Source: Salinactinospora qingdaonensis
Lineage (GTDB): Bacteria; Actinomycetota; Actinomycetes; Streptosporangiales; Streptosporangiaceae
Length of the DNA stretch: 64,000 nt
Assembly: GCF_039539445.1 (NCBI RefSeq)
Contig: NZ_BAABDD010000004.1
Coordinates: 242,722 to 306,721, forward strand
Reading direction: 5' to 3'
A program made the position numbers and the translations under genes. Below the pieces are notes generated by a model. That model had not been told where the DNA came from. It saw only the letters and a program-made list of their open reading frames with translations, and did no database searches. Within the stretch, counting starts at the first letter, position 1. Every line of letters begins with the position of its first letter. Below, piece after piece: positions 14,717 to 24,163 of this stretch.

Positions 14717-15526
14717 TCGGCGTCTCCTTGCGGTCGTGGGGCCGCCGAAAGGCGGGGGGTCAGTACGTGGTGACAGTCATATGGCGGCCCTTCTCGACCG
14801 CCGGGGCGGCGGCGAGGCGTCCCCTGTCCGGGCCGGGCACGCTCGCAGCGCAGCGCCCGTTTCCCATGGACGTCCCGTGCTCGCCGTGCGGGGAGCCGCT
14901 GACCCGCCGCGACCGCGGCTCGCAACGCAACCGGCCCCACCCGTCTTGGCCGCGTCGGGCCGGCGGTAGGGAATCGGCGGAGGCTACGGCAAGCGAGAAG
15001 CCGTCGAGTGGCGTACCGAAAGGGAACTCGGTGCCCCAGTCGACACCGTTCTCAGCATTCCATTGGGGCACTTTTGCCCGCTCATAGAGCGTGGCTGTGC
15101 ACAGTGACTGCGGGCTGTAATTGCATGTCAAGATTGGCCCAACGGGGGATGCCGCCCCGAATTTTAATGGATTTCCCCCCGGCAAAACTCCCCCAAGGTG
15201 TCCATAATTTACCGGGATCATAGACGATGGCGGGAGAGCGTCGCAAGAGAGAGTCAGATGAATGGAAGAAGTCCAAAATCATCATGAGTAGCGGTGAAGT
15301 CACCCTCGGTATTATTCTTTGGTGAAGAGATTCTAGCACGAGAAATCAAGGCTCCAAGAGGGGGCGGATGTTCGTCGAATGGGCAACAAAAACTCCACTT
15401 TCAGTCTTTCCGCGGGGCGGACGAGAGGGCGAAAAAGCGAGGGACCTCGAACGATCACCGATCGTCCCCACATCGCTCGGCTGGAATGACCGATCCGGTC
15501 TCGACCGGTCTGGTTAGAATGCCGGG
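14717..15526. other. Divergent intergenic region between NRPS operon and condensation gene
   Basis: 810 bp with a marked fall in GC from about 15050 to 15480, as expected for a two-way promoter region. No conserved coding frame was seen. On the minus strand a six-codon ORF (MTVTTY, about 14765-14785) has a weak ribosome site and stops about 50 nt before the NRPS start, followed by a short CCGCC/GGCGG hairpin; it contains no Cys codon and may be chance. An ACGATC-acc-GATCGT inverted repeat lies at 15453-15467. A weak partial match to Streptomyces Zur-type boxes around 15276-15290 is not convincing. Confidence 0.5.
15495..15520 (+). promoter_or_regulatory. Leaderless-type promoter with overlapping inverted repeat
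   Basis: A -10-like TAGAAT (15515-15520) ends 6 nt before the GTG start at 15527, and no ribosome-binding site is visible, so the transcript probably begins at the start codon. A CCGGTC-tc-GACCGG inverted repeat (15495-15508) sits just upstream of the -10 and would be a natural operator. The -35 is poor. Confidence 0.5.
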
Positions 15527-16828
15527 GTGCGAGCGCAGAGATACCCGGCCTCATCTGGACAACGGCTGCTCTGGATGATCGACCACTACCGCCCGGACTA
15601 CGGCGCGCTGAACTGCCCCATGCTGTGTCGGCTCCGCGGCCCCCTCGCCCCCGACTCCCTGCATACCGCCGTGCAGGAGCTGTCGACCCGCCATGATGCC
15701 CTGCGCACGACCTTTTCAGGCTGGGGACGCCGACTGACCCAGCACGTCCACCCTCACTCCGAGTTGCAGGTGCGCGAGGTCGACCTCTCGCAGCGCCCTG
15801 ATCCCGAGGCCGCGTTGTGGGAGAGCGTCGCCGAGGACCTCGCGACCCGCGTCGACCCCCAGGTCTGGCCCACCCGGGCGACGTTGTGGCGCCTCGGCCC
15901 CCGCGACCACGTCTTCAGCCTCACCGCCCACCACCTGGTCTCCGACGCTTGGTCCTGCGGGGTGCTCTTCAACGACCTGCGCCGTCTCTACGCGGCGCAC
16001 ACCGGCAACGGAACGCCCCCGGAGCCGCCGCGCGTGCAGTACCCCGAGTTCACCCTGGCCCAGCAGGAACTGCTCGACGGCGACGGGTTGCAACGCCATC
16101 GCGCCTACTGGCAGCGGCGACTGGAGGGGGCCGAACTGCCCGCCATCCCCCGCGGCGCCACCGCTGCCACCGACACCAACGGCATGGGCACCGGGGTCGC
16201 CGCGCATCCACTGCCCGCACACGTGGCCGAAGCCCTGCGCACACTGGCTTCCTCGAAGCGCAGCACCCCGTTCGCCGCCATGCTCGCCGTCTACTACGAG
16301 CTGCTGCGGCGCCGCACCGGCCAGAGCGACATGGCGGTGGCCTCGCTGTTCGCCAACCGTCCCCGGCGCGAGCTGCACGACACCGTCGGGTTCCTGGCCA
16401 ACATGGTCGTCCTGCGCACCCAACTCCCGACTCGAGGGAGCTTTCTCGATCTGCTCCGCGCCACCCACGCCACTGTGATCGGCGCCTTCACCTACCAGGA
16501 GATGCCCTACCAGCTACTGCCGGCCAACACGATCTCCATCGGCCGGGCGCGCGCCGACGACGTGGTCTTCCAGATGGTCAGTGATCCCGGGCACCGCGCC
16601 TCGGCCGCCGGCGTCGAGTTCGAGCTTTTGGTCCCCGAGCAGATCGGCAGCCGATTCGCCTTCGAGCTCACGCTGGTTCCGCAAGGGCGGGGGTTGCGGG
16701 CCGTGCTGTTCCACCGCCGCGACTGGGTGAGCCCGCAGTGGGCCGAGGAGTTCGTGGCGCAGTACGTGTCGCTGGCCGGTGCGCTCGCCGCTACCCCGGA
16801 GGCGCCGCTGGCCAGCGTCGGTCAGTGA
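15527..16828 (+). CDS. Free-standing NRPS condensation-domain protein
   Basis: 433 residues, the size of one condensation domain with no carrier or A domain. The catalytic HHxxxDxW motif is intact as HHLVSDAWS (His135, His136, Asp140). Other family features include RHDALRTTF near residue 55, VASLFANRPRRELHDTVGFLAN, and a QEMPYQLL segment. This is the amide-forming or LCL/starter type, not the Cy type. Such proteins join a carrier-bound acyl group to an amine in trans. It is divergent from the NRPS operon and probably made from a leaderless transcript. GTG start. What it joins is unknown; it has no counterpart in pyochelin assembly. Confidence 0.85.
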   Translation: MRAQRYPASSGQRLLWMIDHYRPDYGALNCPMLCRLRGPLAPDSLHTAVQELSTRHDALRTTFSGWGRRLTQHVHPHSELQVREVDLSQRPDPEAALWESVAEDLATRVDPQVWPTRATLWRLGPRDHVFSLTAHHLVSDAWSCGVLFNDLRRLYAAHTGNGTPPEPPRVQYPEFTLAQQELLDGDGLQRHRAYWQRRLEGAELPAIPRGATAATDTNGMGTGVAAHPLPAHVAEALRTLASSKRSTPFAAMLAVYYELLRRRTGQSDMAVASLFANRPRRELHDTVGFLANMVVLRTQLPTRGSFLDLLRATHATVIGAFTYQEMPYQLLPANTISIGRARADDVVFQMVSDPGHRASAAGVEFELLVPEQIGSRFAFELTLVPQGRGLRAVLFHRRDWVSPQWAEEFVAQYVSLAGALAATPEAPLASVGQ

Positions 16829-17192
16829 GCCGAGACGCCCGCGCGGTGTGGCCGACTTCCCGGCCGCCTTGCCACCACCTGCCCGCCCTGACCGAGGGAA
16901 GGGGAGGTTCCCGGGGCGTACTCGAATCCTTGCCCGGGCGTGTGTCACTGCTGCGAAAACCCCACGATCCAACTCTTTAAACGGAACTGTGGTCGTCGTT
17001 ACACAGGCGATCACGAGGACCCAAGATTTACTTTCCGGGGAAGATAGTTAAGGCGGGCGTACTGCTTGGTGGAAAACATCTGATGAACAATCCGAGTTTC
17101 CTCTTCCGTGCCACCCCCTCACATGTCGAATACATGGGGCAGATCCTCCTAAACTCTTGACGGAGCACCGCTTGGACGTAAGAGTTACCGTC
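16829..17192. other. Intergenic region upstream of the P450
   Basis: 364 bp; GC falls after about 16965. No gene is supported. It holds the P450 promoter and a CATGT/ACATG inverted repeat described separately; nothing else was identified. Confidence 0.5.
17122..17184 (+). promoter_or_regulatory. P450 promoter (leaderless) with upstream inverted repeat
   Basis: TTGACG (17157-17162) is followed after 16 nt by TAAGAG (17179-17184), and the ATG begins 8 nt later at 17193 with no ribosome-binding site. This fits a leaderless transcript and argues against the in-frame TTG at 17157, which is part of the -35. The inverted repeat CATGT-cgaat-ACATG (17122-17136) ends 20 nt upstream of the -35 and could bind a regulator. 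Confidence 0.55.
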
Positions 17193-18368
17193 ATGTCAAC
17201 CGAAGTCCAGGCTGATCTGCAACGGCTTTTCGACTCTTCCTCACGGCCGAACCCTTACCCCGTTCTCCAGCGCCTGCGCGAAGCGTCGCCGTGCCCCATT
17301 GTCGACGGCGCGGTCGTCCTCTTGGCGCGCCACGCCGATTGTTCGACGATCCTGCGCAACCGCACCGTCAGCAGCAAACGCGAAGGCTCGCCCTCCTTCT
17401 TCTCCCTCGACCCGCCCGAGCACACCCGGCTGCGCGGGCTGACCGCCAAGGCGTTCACCCCCAAGCGCGTCGACGCCTGCGCCCCCCGAATCCGTGCCAC
17501 CGCCCACGAACTGGTGGAAAAGGCCGCCACCACCGGCTCCTTCGATCTGGTCTCCGACTACGCCTACACCATCACCGCGCGCACCATCTGCGACATGTTC
17601 GGTGTCCCCGACGGCGACCACGAGATCTTCCGCGACTGGACCCGGCTGCTCACCCTGGCCATCGACCCCCAGATCATCCCCAACCCCATCTTCAACAACC
17701 AGGTCGAGCAGGCGCGGCTACAGTTCAACGAGTACTTCGCCCCGATGATCGCCGACCGGCGTGCCCACCCCCGCGACGATCTCATCACCGCTTTGATCAA
17801 CGTCACCGACGGGGGCGACCACCTCACCGAGACCGAACTGCTCGACACCTTCGTGCTGCTGATCGTCGCCGCCCACGAGAACCCGGTCGGCCTCATCGGC
17901 AACACCATGCTGGCGCTGCTGAACCACCCCGACCAGCTCGCGGCCGTGCGCGAGAACCCCGAGCTGGCCGCGGCGGCGGTCGAGGAGACCCTGCGCTACG
18001 ACGCCCCCGCCCAGATGACCGGCCGCACCGCGACCGAGCCGATCGAGCTGGGCGACTTGGAGATCCAGCCAGGAACGGGGCTGTTCTTGATGCTGGCCGC
18101 GGCCAACCGCGACCCCGATGCCCACCCCGACCCCGACCGGTTCGACATCTCCCGTGCCTCCACCAACCACCTCGCCTTCGCCGCGGGCCCCCACTTCTGC
18201 ATGGGCGCCGACCTGGCGAAGCTGGAGGCCCGCATCGCCGTCGAGGTCCTCACCCAGCGACTGGTCGACCCCGCCTACGATCCCGAGGCGCTCAAGTACA
18301 AGCCCAACGTCAGCATCAGGGGGCCCCTGGAGATGCCCATGTCGTTCTCCGGCATCACCTCGGCCTGA
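17193..18368 (+). CDS. Cytochrome P450 of the NRPS locus
   Basis: 391 residues. The haem-ligand motif FAAGPHFCMGADLAK, the ExxR pair in EETLRYDAP and the FFSLDPPEHTRLR region are standard for soluble bacterial P450s. The I-helix motif, usually AGHETT, reads AAHENP: the conserved oxygen-activating Thr is replaced by Asn, followed by Pro. This can alter proton delivery or point to non-standard chemistry. The P450 is followed after 62 nt by the ABC transporter genes, so they probably share a transcript. Likely tailors the thiazoline peptide (oxidation or aromatisation); substrate unknown. Start chosen from the promoter position. Confidence 0.92.
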   Translation: MSTEVQADLQRLFDSSSRPNPYPVLQRLREASPCPIVDGAVVLLARHADCSTILRNRTVSSKREGSPSFFSLDPPEHTRLRGLTAKAFTPKRVDACAPRIRATAHELVEKAATTGSFDLVSDYAYTITARTICDMFGVPDGDHEIFRDWTRLLTLAIDPQIIPNPIFNNQVEQARLQFNEYFAPMIADRRAHPRDDLITALINVTDGGDHLTETELLDTFVLLIVAAHENPVGLIGNTMLALLNHPDQLAAVRENPELAAAAVEETLRYDAPAQMTGRTATEPIELGDLEIQPGTGLFLMLAAANRDPDAHPDPDRFDISRASTNHLAFAAGPHFCMGADLAKLEARIAVEVLTQRLVDPAYDPEALKYKPNVSIRGPLEMPMSFSGITSA

Positions 18369-18430
18369 ACCGGCACCGTCGCCCGTCCGCCCGCGTGCCA
18401 CCGCCCCCCACCCATCCAGGGAGCATCGCC

Positions 18431-19413
<983 letters not shown>

Positions 19414-19417
<4 letters not shown>

Positions 19418-20196
19418 CCACGCAGGCCAGCGCGTCCAAGGCGGGTGTGCTGCACACCTCCCTCATCCTCGTCGAACGCGGCTTCCGTCCGGCCCTGACC
19501 TCGCCGCGGTCGACCTTCACCATGATCGTCTACCCGCTCCTGTTCTTCCTAGGGTTCTACGCCGTCCTGCAAGGGCTGCTCCGCAGCAGCGGCATCGACT
19601 ACGCCCAGTTCCTCGCCCCCGGGGTGATCGTGCAGTCGACCATGCTGGTGGCCCTGGCCACCGCCTTTTTCCTGGCGTCGGACCGGCGTACCGGGATGCT
19701 GGCTCGACTGCGGTCCCTGCCCATCCCCGCCTATGCTCTGCTGGTCGCGCGCCTGGCGCTGGACGCGCTGCGCGCGCTCGTCGCCGTGACGACCGTCGCC
19801 GTGGTCGCCGCCATCTTCGGCTTCGGATTCGAACGTGGCATCCTCCCCGCTGTCGGCTTCGTCGTCCTCGCCGTGCTCTTCGCCGTCGTGCTCTCGATCG
19901 GCACCGCGGCCATCGGCTACACCTCCACCGACCCCGAGGTGGTCACCTCCTCGCTGACCCTGCCCTACGTACTGCTGGTCACGATGTCGACGGCATTCGT
20001 GCCCAGCGAGGCCTTTCCCGACTGGCTGGAGCCCGTGGTGGCCTACTCACCGATATCGGCGGTGGCCGACGCGCTCCGCGCCCTGGCTACGAGCGGCACG
20101 GAACTGTCGCAGGTGTGGCTGGCGCTGGCCTGGATCGTCGTCCTCGCCGTGGTGTTCCTGCTGCTCGCCGTCCGCAACTCACGAAGGGCGACGTAA
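19414..20196 (+). CDS. ABC-2 type transporter permease (DrrB-like), first subunit
   Basis: 260 residues with about six membrane segments: FTMIVYPLLFFLGFYAVLQG, the STMLVALATAFFLAS helix, VAVTTVAVVAAIFGF, AVLFAVVLSIGTAAIGY, LPYVLLVTMSTAF and the final LALAWIVVLAVVFLLLAV. The cytoplasmic RTGMLARLRSLPI is typical of the ABC-2 family. It starts 4 nt inside the ATPase gene (GTGA) and its TAA overlaps the ATG of the second permease (TAATG). Two permeases with one ATPase give a heteromeric exporter. Confidence 0.92.
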
Positions 20197-20957
20197 TGGT
20201 CCTGGTCCAGAGCATGCTGCTCGCGGGGCGTTCCCTGCGGTTCTTCACCCGCAACCCCCAGCACGTCATCGCGGCCTTCGCCTTCCCCCTCGTTTTGATG
20301 TTCACCCAGTTGGCGGTGCTGGGCGAGCTGGTCGCCGAGGTCAGCGGTCAGCCCTACGTCGCCCGCATCGCGCCGCTGGTGGTGCTGTCCACCGCCGCGT
20401 TCGGATCGGCGATCACGGCCGCGGCGGTCTACCGCGACCTGCATAGCGGTCTCCTCACCCGGGTCAGGGCGATGCCGGTCTCCCCCGCGTCCCTGTTCGG
20501 CGGCCGGCTCTTCGGCGACCTGCTGCGCATCCTGGCCGTGGCGTCGCTGACCACAGCGGTCGCCTTCATTCCGGGGTTTCGCTTCTCCGCCGGTCTCCTC
20601 GCCGCGGTCGGGTTCTTCGGCGTCGTCGTCCTCTTCGGGACCCTGAGCACGGCGGTGGGAATCCTCGTGGGCACCTTCGGGCGCAGTGAGGAGTCGGTGC
20701 AGGCTGCGCTGAGCGCGCCCGCCACCCTGCTCTTCATCCTGTCCTCGGGGTTCGTTCCCCTGGAGACCTTCCCCGGGTTCCTCCAGCCCCTCGTCTGGGC
20801 CAACCCGCTCTCAAGCGCCACCCAGGCGCTCATCGGGCTCTCCCACGGCGGGCCGGTGGCCGTCCCGCTGCTGGTGACGCTGGCGTGGACGGCCGGTGTC
20901 GGCATCCTCTCGGTCGTACTGGTCGCCCGCCGCTACCGCGAACTCTCCCGCCCCTGA
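20196..20957 (+). CDS. ABC-2 type transporter permease (DrrC-like), second subunit
   Basis: 253 residues. ABC-2 permease with multiple hydrophobic segments (FAFPLVLMFTQLAVLGELV, IAPLVVLSTAAFGSAITAAA, LLAAVGFFGVVVLFGTLSTA, TLAWTAGVGILSVVLVA) and the loop SGLLTRVRAMPVSP. Start fixed by the TAATG overlap with the first permease; longer readings of the frame run back through that gene. The last 25 nt overlap the convergent end of the aryl-AMP ligase gene. Works with the neighbouring ATPase in export. Confidence 0.92.
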   Translation: MVLVQSMLLAGRSLRFFTRNPQHVIAAFAFPLVLMFTQLAVLGELVAEVSGQPYVARIAPLVVLSTAAFGSAITAAAVYRDLHSGLLTRVRAMPVSPASLFGGRLFGDLLRILAVASLTTAVAFIPGFRFSAGLLAAVGFFGVVVLFGTLSTAVGILVGTFGRSEESVQAALSAPATLLFILSSGFVPLETFPGFLQPLVWANPLSSATQALIGLSHGGPVAVPLLVTLAWTAGVGILSVVLVARRYRELSRP

Positions 20958-22543
20958 TCGAGCTGGGCACGCAGGGCCCGCTTGTCGATCTTGCCGATCG
21001 AGGTGTAGGGGAGGGCCGGCACGGTCTCCAACCGGTCGGGGAGCTTGAACTCGGCCATCCCCCGGCCGCTGAGGAAGTCCTTCAGTTCGGCCAGCGCCGG
21101 CGCCTCCCCCTCCGCGACGATGACCGCGCACGTCTTCTCTCCCAGGGCCCGGTCGGGGATCGCCAGCACCGCGGCGTCGCGCACACCGGGGTGGCCGCGC
21201 AGGTTCTCCTCCACCTCCTCGGCGGGAACCTTCTCCCCGCCCCGGTTGACGACGTCCTTGCTGCGTCCCTCCACCACGAGGCGGCCCTCGTCGTCAATGC
21301 GCACCAGGTCTCCGGTGCGCAGGAAACCCTCCGGGGTCATGGTGCGCGCGTTGTGTTCCTCGGCGCGGTAGTAGCCGCGTAGCGTCGTCGGGCCGCGGTA
21401 CAGCAGCTCCCCCACCGCACCGGGCGCGACGTCGGCGCCGTCCTCGTCCACGACCCGCAGCTCGTCGGCTTCGCACAGCGGGTAGCCCTGGGTGAGGGCG
21501 ACCGTCTCGGGGTCGGCGTCGCGGCGCGTGAAGCACAGCGGCCCCTCCGCCATCCCGAACCAGTGCGACAGTGTCGCCCCCAGCACCGGGCGGACCTGCC
21601 GGGCCACCTCGGGGTCGAGCTTGGCGCCCCCCACCTCGATGGTGAGCCCACTGAAGTCGGGCTCGTAGAGGTCGGCCAGTTCCACCCACAGCGCGACGAA
21701 GGCCGGCATGAGCGTGGTCAGCGTGACCCCCTCCCGCTCGATCAGCGGGAACACCTCGTCGGGACTGGGCGTGCGCCCCAGGACCACGCGGCCCTGCTGC
21801 CACAGCGTCCCGAGCACGCCTGGGCACCCCAGTGCGGCGTTGTGGGCGGCGGGCAGCGCGGCCAGATACACCCCGTCCCGGTCCAGCCCCATCTCGCGCG
21901 CGGTGGCCCGCATCTGGAAGGCGTAGTCGTCATGGGTGCGGGGGATCAGTTTGGGCGCCCCGGTGGTTCCGCCCGACAGCAGGAAGAACGCGACGTCTCC
22001 CGGGTCGGGCGTCGCCGCTTCGCCGGGATCGTCGTCGACCGCGTCCAGCGCCTTGAAGGGGCCGGGGTCCCCGGCGACGAGGACGTGGCGCAGGGTCGGC
22101 GCCTCGGCGCTCACCTCGGCGGCCAGCTCCCGGTAGTCGAAGGAGTCCACGATGTCGGGGACGATGTAGGCCACCGCGTCACAGTGCCGGGCCAGGTAGC
22201 AGATCTCACTACGCCGGTGCGCCGGCAGCGCCAGCACCGGCACCGCCCCCACCCGGAACAGCGCGACCAGAACCACGACGAACTCCACGGAGTTGGGCAG
22301 TTGCACGATCACCCGATCGTGGTGCCCCACGCCCAACCCGCGCAGTCCAGCCGCGAGCCGGTCGGCCCGGGTGTCGAGCGTGCCGTAGCTGAGCCGCTCC
22401 TCGCCCGCCACGACGGCCACCCGCTCGCTGTCCTCGCGCGAGGTGGTGCGCAGCAGGTCACCTAGCACTACGCCCTGCCAGTACCCCTCGTCGCGGTAGC
22501 GGTCCGCGAACTCCTTGGGCCATGGCACACAACCGTCGAGCAT
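20933..22543 (-). CDS. Aryl-AMP ligase (salicylate/DHB-AMP ligase family, PchD/YbtE/DhbE)
   Basis: 536 residues, a stand-alone adenylating enzyme that makes aryl-AMP and loads the ArCP of the first NRPS. Motifs: LLSGGTTGAPKLIPRTH, FGMAEG, RTGDLVRIDDEGRL, GKIDKR. Against the DhbE pocket, His234-Asn235 are kept (AHNAALGCPG), position 240 is Cys and position 337 Leu, both typical of salicylate rather than 2,3-dihydroxybenzoate enzymes. Position 236, Tyr or Phe in known members, is Ala, giving a roomier pocket. ATG 22543 has a clear GGAGGTAG site; the longer frame is not used. It lies 88 nt after the SsuD-like gene in the same direction. No salicylate synthase gene is in the window. Confidence 0.92.
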   Translation of the reverse strand: MLDGCVPWPKEFADRYRDEGYWQGVVLGDLLRTTSREDSERVAVVAGEERLSYGTLDTRADRLAAGLRGLGVGHHDRVIVQLPNSVEFVVVLVALFRVGAVPVLALPAHRRSEICYLARHCDAVAYIVPDIVDSFDYRELAAEVSAEAPTLRHVLVAGDPGPFKALDAVDDDPGEAATPDPGDVAFFLLSGGTTGAPKLIPRTHDDYAFQMRATAREMGLDRDGVYLAALPAAHNAALGCPGVLGTLWQQGRVVLGRTPSPDEVFPLIEREGVTLTTLMPAFVALWVELADLYEPDFSGLTIEVGGAKLDPEVARQVRPVLGATLSHWFGMAEGPLCFTRRDADPETVALTQGYPLCEADELRVVDEDGADVAPGAVGELLYRGPTTLRGYYRAEEHNARTMTPEGFLRTGDLVRIDDEGRLVVEGRSKDVVNRGGEKVPAEEVEENLRGHPGVRDAAVLAIPDRALGEKTCAVIVAEGEAPALAELKDFLSGRGMAEFKLPDRLETVPALPYTSIGKIDKRALRAQLDQGRESSR

Positions 22544-22631
22544 CCGGCTACCTCCAGGATGAGTTGTCGCTAGTGACACTGATCGGTGCCGTCCTCGCCA
22601 CAGATGGGGCGCCAGGACGGGCCGGCAGGAG

Positions 22632-23714
22632 TCACTCGGCCAGCAGGCCGCGCTCCCGCAGCAGGGGAAGCACACCCTCCCCGATCCAGTGGGCCTCCTC
22701 CAGGTGAGGCTGGCCGGAAAGGATCACGTGCTCGATCCCGAGCCGGTAGTACTCCGCCAACCGGTCGGCGACCTCCTCGTGGCTGCCCACGAGCGCCGTC
22801 CCCGCCCCTTGCCGGACCAAGCCGTAGCCGGCCCAGACGTTGGGGTAGACCTCAAGCCCGTCGGTGCTGCCCCCGTGCAGCGCCGCCATCCGGCGCTGTC
22901 CCTCGGAGTCGCTGCGCCCGAGCCGTCGCTGAGTCGCGGCGATCAACTCCGGGTCCATCCCCTCGATGAGCCGTTCGGCCTCGCCCCACGCCTCCTCGCT
23001 GGTGTCGCGGCTGATCACGTGGAACCGGGTGCCGAAGGACAGCGTGCGTCCCTGTTCGGCAGCCATCTGCCGGGCCTTCTCCACGTGTTCGGCGAGCTGT
23101 GGGGGAGGCTCTCCCCAGGCCAGGTAGACGTCGGCGTGGCGGGCCGCGGTCTCCTTCGCCGACGTCGAGGAACCGCCGAGGAAGATCGGCGGCGGCGGTT
23201 CGGGGGGACGGGTCAGCAGTGCCCGCTCAACCCGCAGATGCTCGCCCTCGAAGGTGGTGGCATCGCCCGACCACACCCCGCGCATGACGGCGAGGAACTC
23301 GTCGGTGCGAGCGTAGCGCTGGTCGTGGTCCAGCCAGTCGCCGTAGCGCCGCTGCTCCTCAGGGTCGCCGCCGGTGACGACGTTGAGCAGCAGCCGCCCG
23401 TCGGAGATCCGCTGACAGGTCGCCGACATCTGCGCCGCCAGGGTCGGCGACATCAGCCCGGGGCGGAAGGCGACCATGAAGCGCAGCCGGCGGGTCTCGC
23501 GCGCGAGCGCGGACGCCAGCAGCCAGGGGTCCTCGCAGAACAGACCCGCCGGGGTCAGCACCCCGGCGAAGCCGGCCCCGTCGGCGGCGCGTGCCACCTG
23601 GGCGAGGTAGTTGAGGTCGGGGGCGCGGCGTGGGCCGGCGGTGTTTGACTTGCGTGCGTCGACATGACGGCCGTCACCGTGGGACGGCAGGAACCAATGC
23701 AGCGCCAACGGCAC
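22632..23714 (-). CDS. LLM-class flavin-dependent monooxygenase (SsuD-like)
   Basis: 360 residues. The N-terminus LALHWFLPSHGDGRH, the SNTAGPRRAPDLNYLAQ stretch, NVVTGGDPEEQRRYGDWLDHD and YLAWGEPP match alkanesulfonate monooxygenases that split sulfonates with FMNH2 to give sulfite. GTG 23714 is used; a weak AGGGGG lies upstream. It precedes the aryl-AMP ligase in the same direction, so the two may be co-transcribed. It could supply sulfur for cysteine when the metallophore is made, or act as a tailoring enzyme; the sequence does not decide. Confidence 0.85.
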   Translation of the reverse strand: MPLALHWFLPSHGDGRHVDARKSNTAGPRRAPDLNYLAQVARAADGAGFAGVLTPAGLFCEDPWLLASALARETRRLRFMVAFRPGLMSPTLAAQMSATCQRISDGRLLLNVVTGGDPEEQRRYGDWLDHDQRYARTDEFLAVMRGVWSGDATTFEGEHLRVERALLTRPPEPPPPIFLGGSSTSAKETAARHADVYLAWGEPPPQLAEHVEKARQMAAEQGRTLSFGTRFHVISRDTSEEAWGEAERLIEGMDPELIAATQRRLGRSDSEGQRRMAALHGGSTDGLEVYPNVWAGYGLVRQGAGTALVGSHEEVADRLAEYYRLGIEHVILSGQPHLEEAHWIGEGVLPLLRERGLLAE

Positions 23715-24163
23715 AGTTCAGCCCCCTGTCGGCTATGGAGATCCAGCGGCGCGGAGTCGCCGGGCACGGCAACGGGGACAGCGGAAGACAGGCGCGGCAC
23801 CGTTCCGTACGCCAGGGAATACAGTCACAGCGCCGAGATGGGATGTCAACCCGAAATCAACACCGAAAAGATATCGCTTCTTTCAGTAGTCGAATGGGGA
23901 CAAGGCGTCCGCGAAACACGGAATTCCTTTTTGATGACGCGGTTGTGAATTCCGTGCTCTTCCGATTCCCGGGCGGCGGCACCGTGTCGAGGTGCTGCGC
24001 AGGTGAGGCGGGAGGCGCCTGTCTTCGACCGGCCGCCTCCGCCGTGAAAAGCCGTGCCGAGACTCGGCCCGCCACTCCGGCGGGCGCACCCGCCGGCGCG
24101 CCCTTCGCCCATACGCCGCGACCGCGCCGCGCGCTGTACCTCCCTGCCGACACTCCGCCGCGC
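23715..24163. other. Intergenic region with low-GC core and long hairpin
   Basis: 449 bp between two leftward genes. On the minus strand a TTGACA-like -35 (about 23847-23852) precedes the monooxygenase gene. Further upstream a perfect inverted repeat CACGGAATTC (23917-23926) / GAATTCCGTG (23947-23956) with a 20-nt loop could be a terminator for the upstream dehydrogenase gene or a regulatory element. No coding frame is convincing. Confidence 0.5.
23917..23956. repeat. 10-bp inverted repeat with 20-nt loop
   Basis: CACGGAATTC and GAATTCCGTG are exact reverse complements around a T-rich loop, in an AT-richer patch upstream of the SsuD-like gene. No run of T follows on either strand, so a simple terminator is not certain. 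Confidence 0.6.

Noticed and set aside
14765..14785. Six-codon leader ORF (MTVTTY) on the minus strand before the first NRPS
   Set aside because: Weak ribosome site, no Cys codons and only a short hairpin follow; not enough to claim attenuation.
15276..15290. Possible Zur-type box in the NRPS promoter region
   Set aside because: By eye only about 10 of 15 positions match and dyad symmetry is poor.
15333..15578. Short frames on both strands upstream of the condensation gene
   Set aside because: No ribosome sites and no similarity; this is the promoter region.
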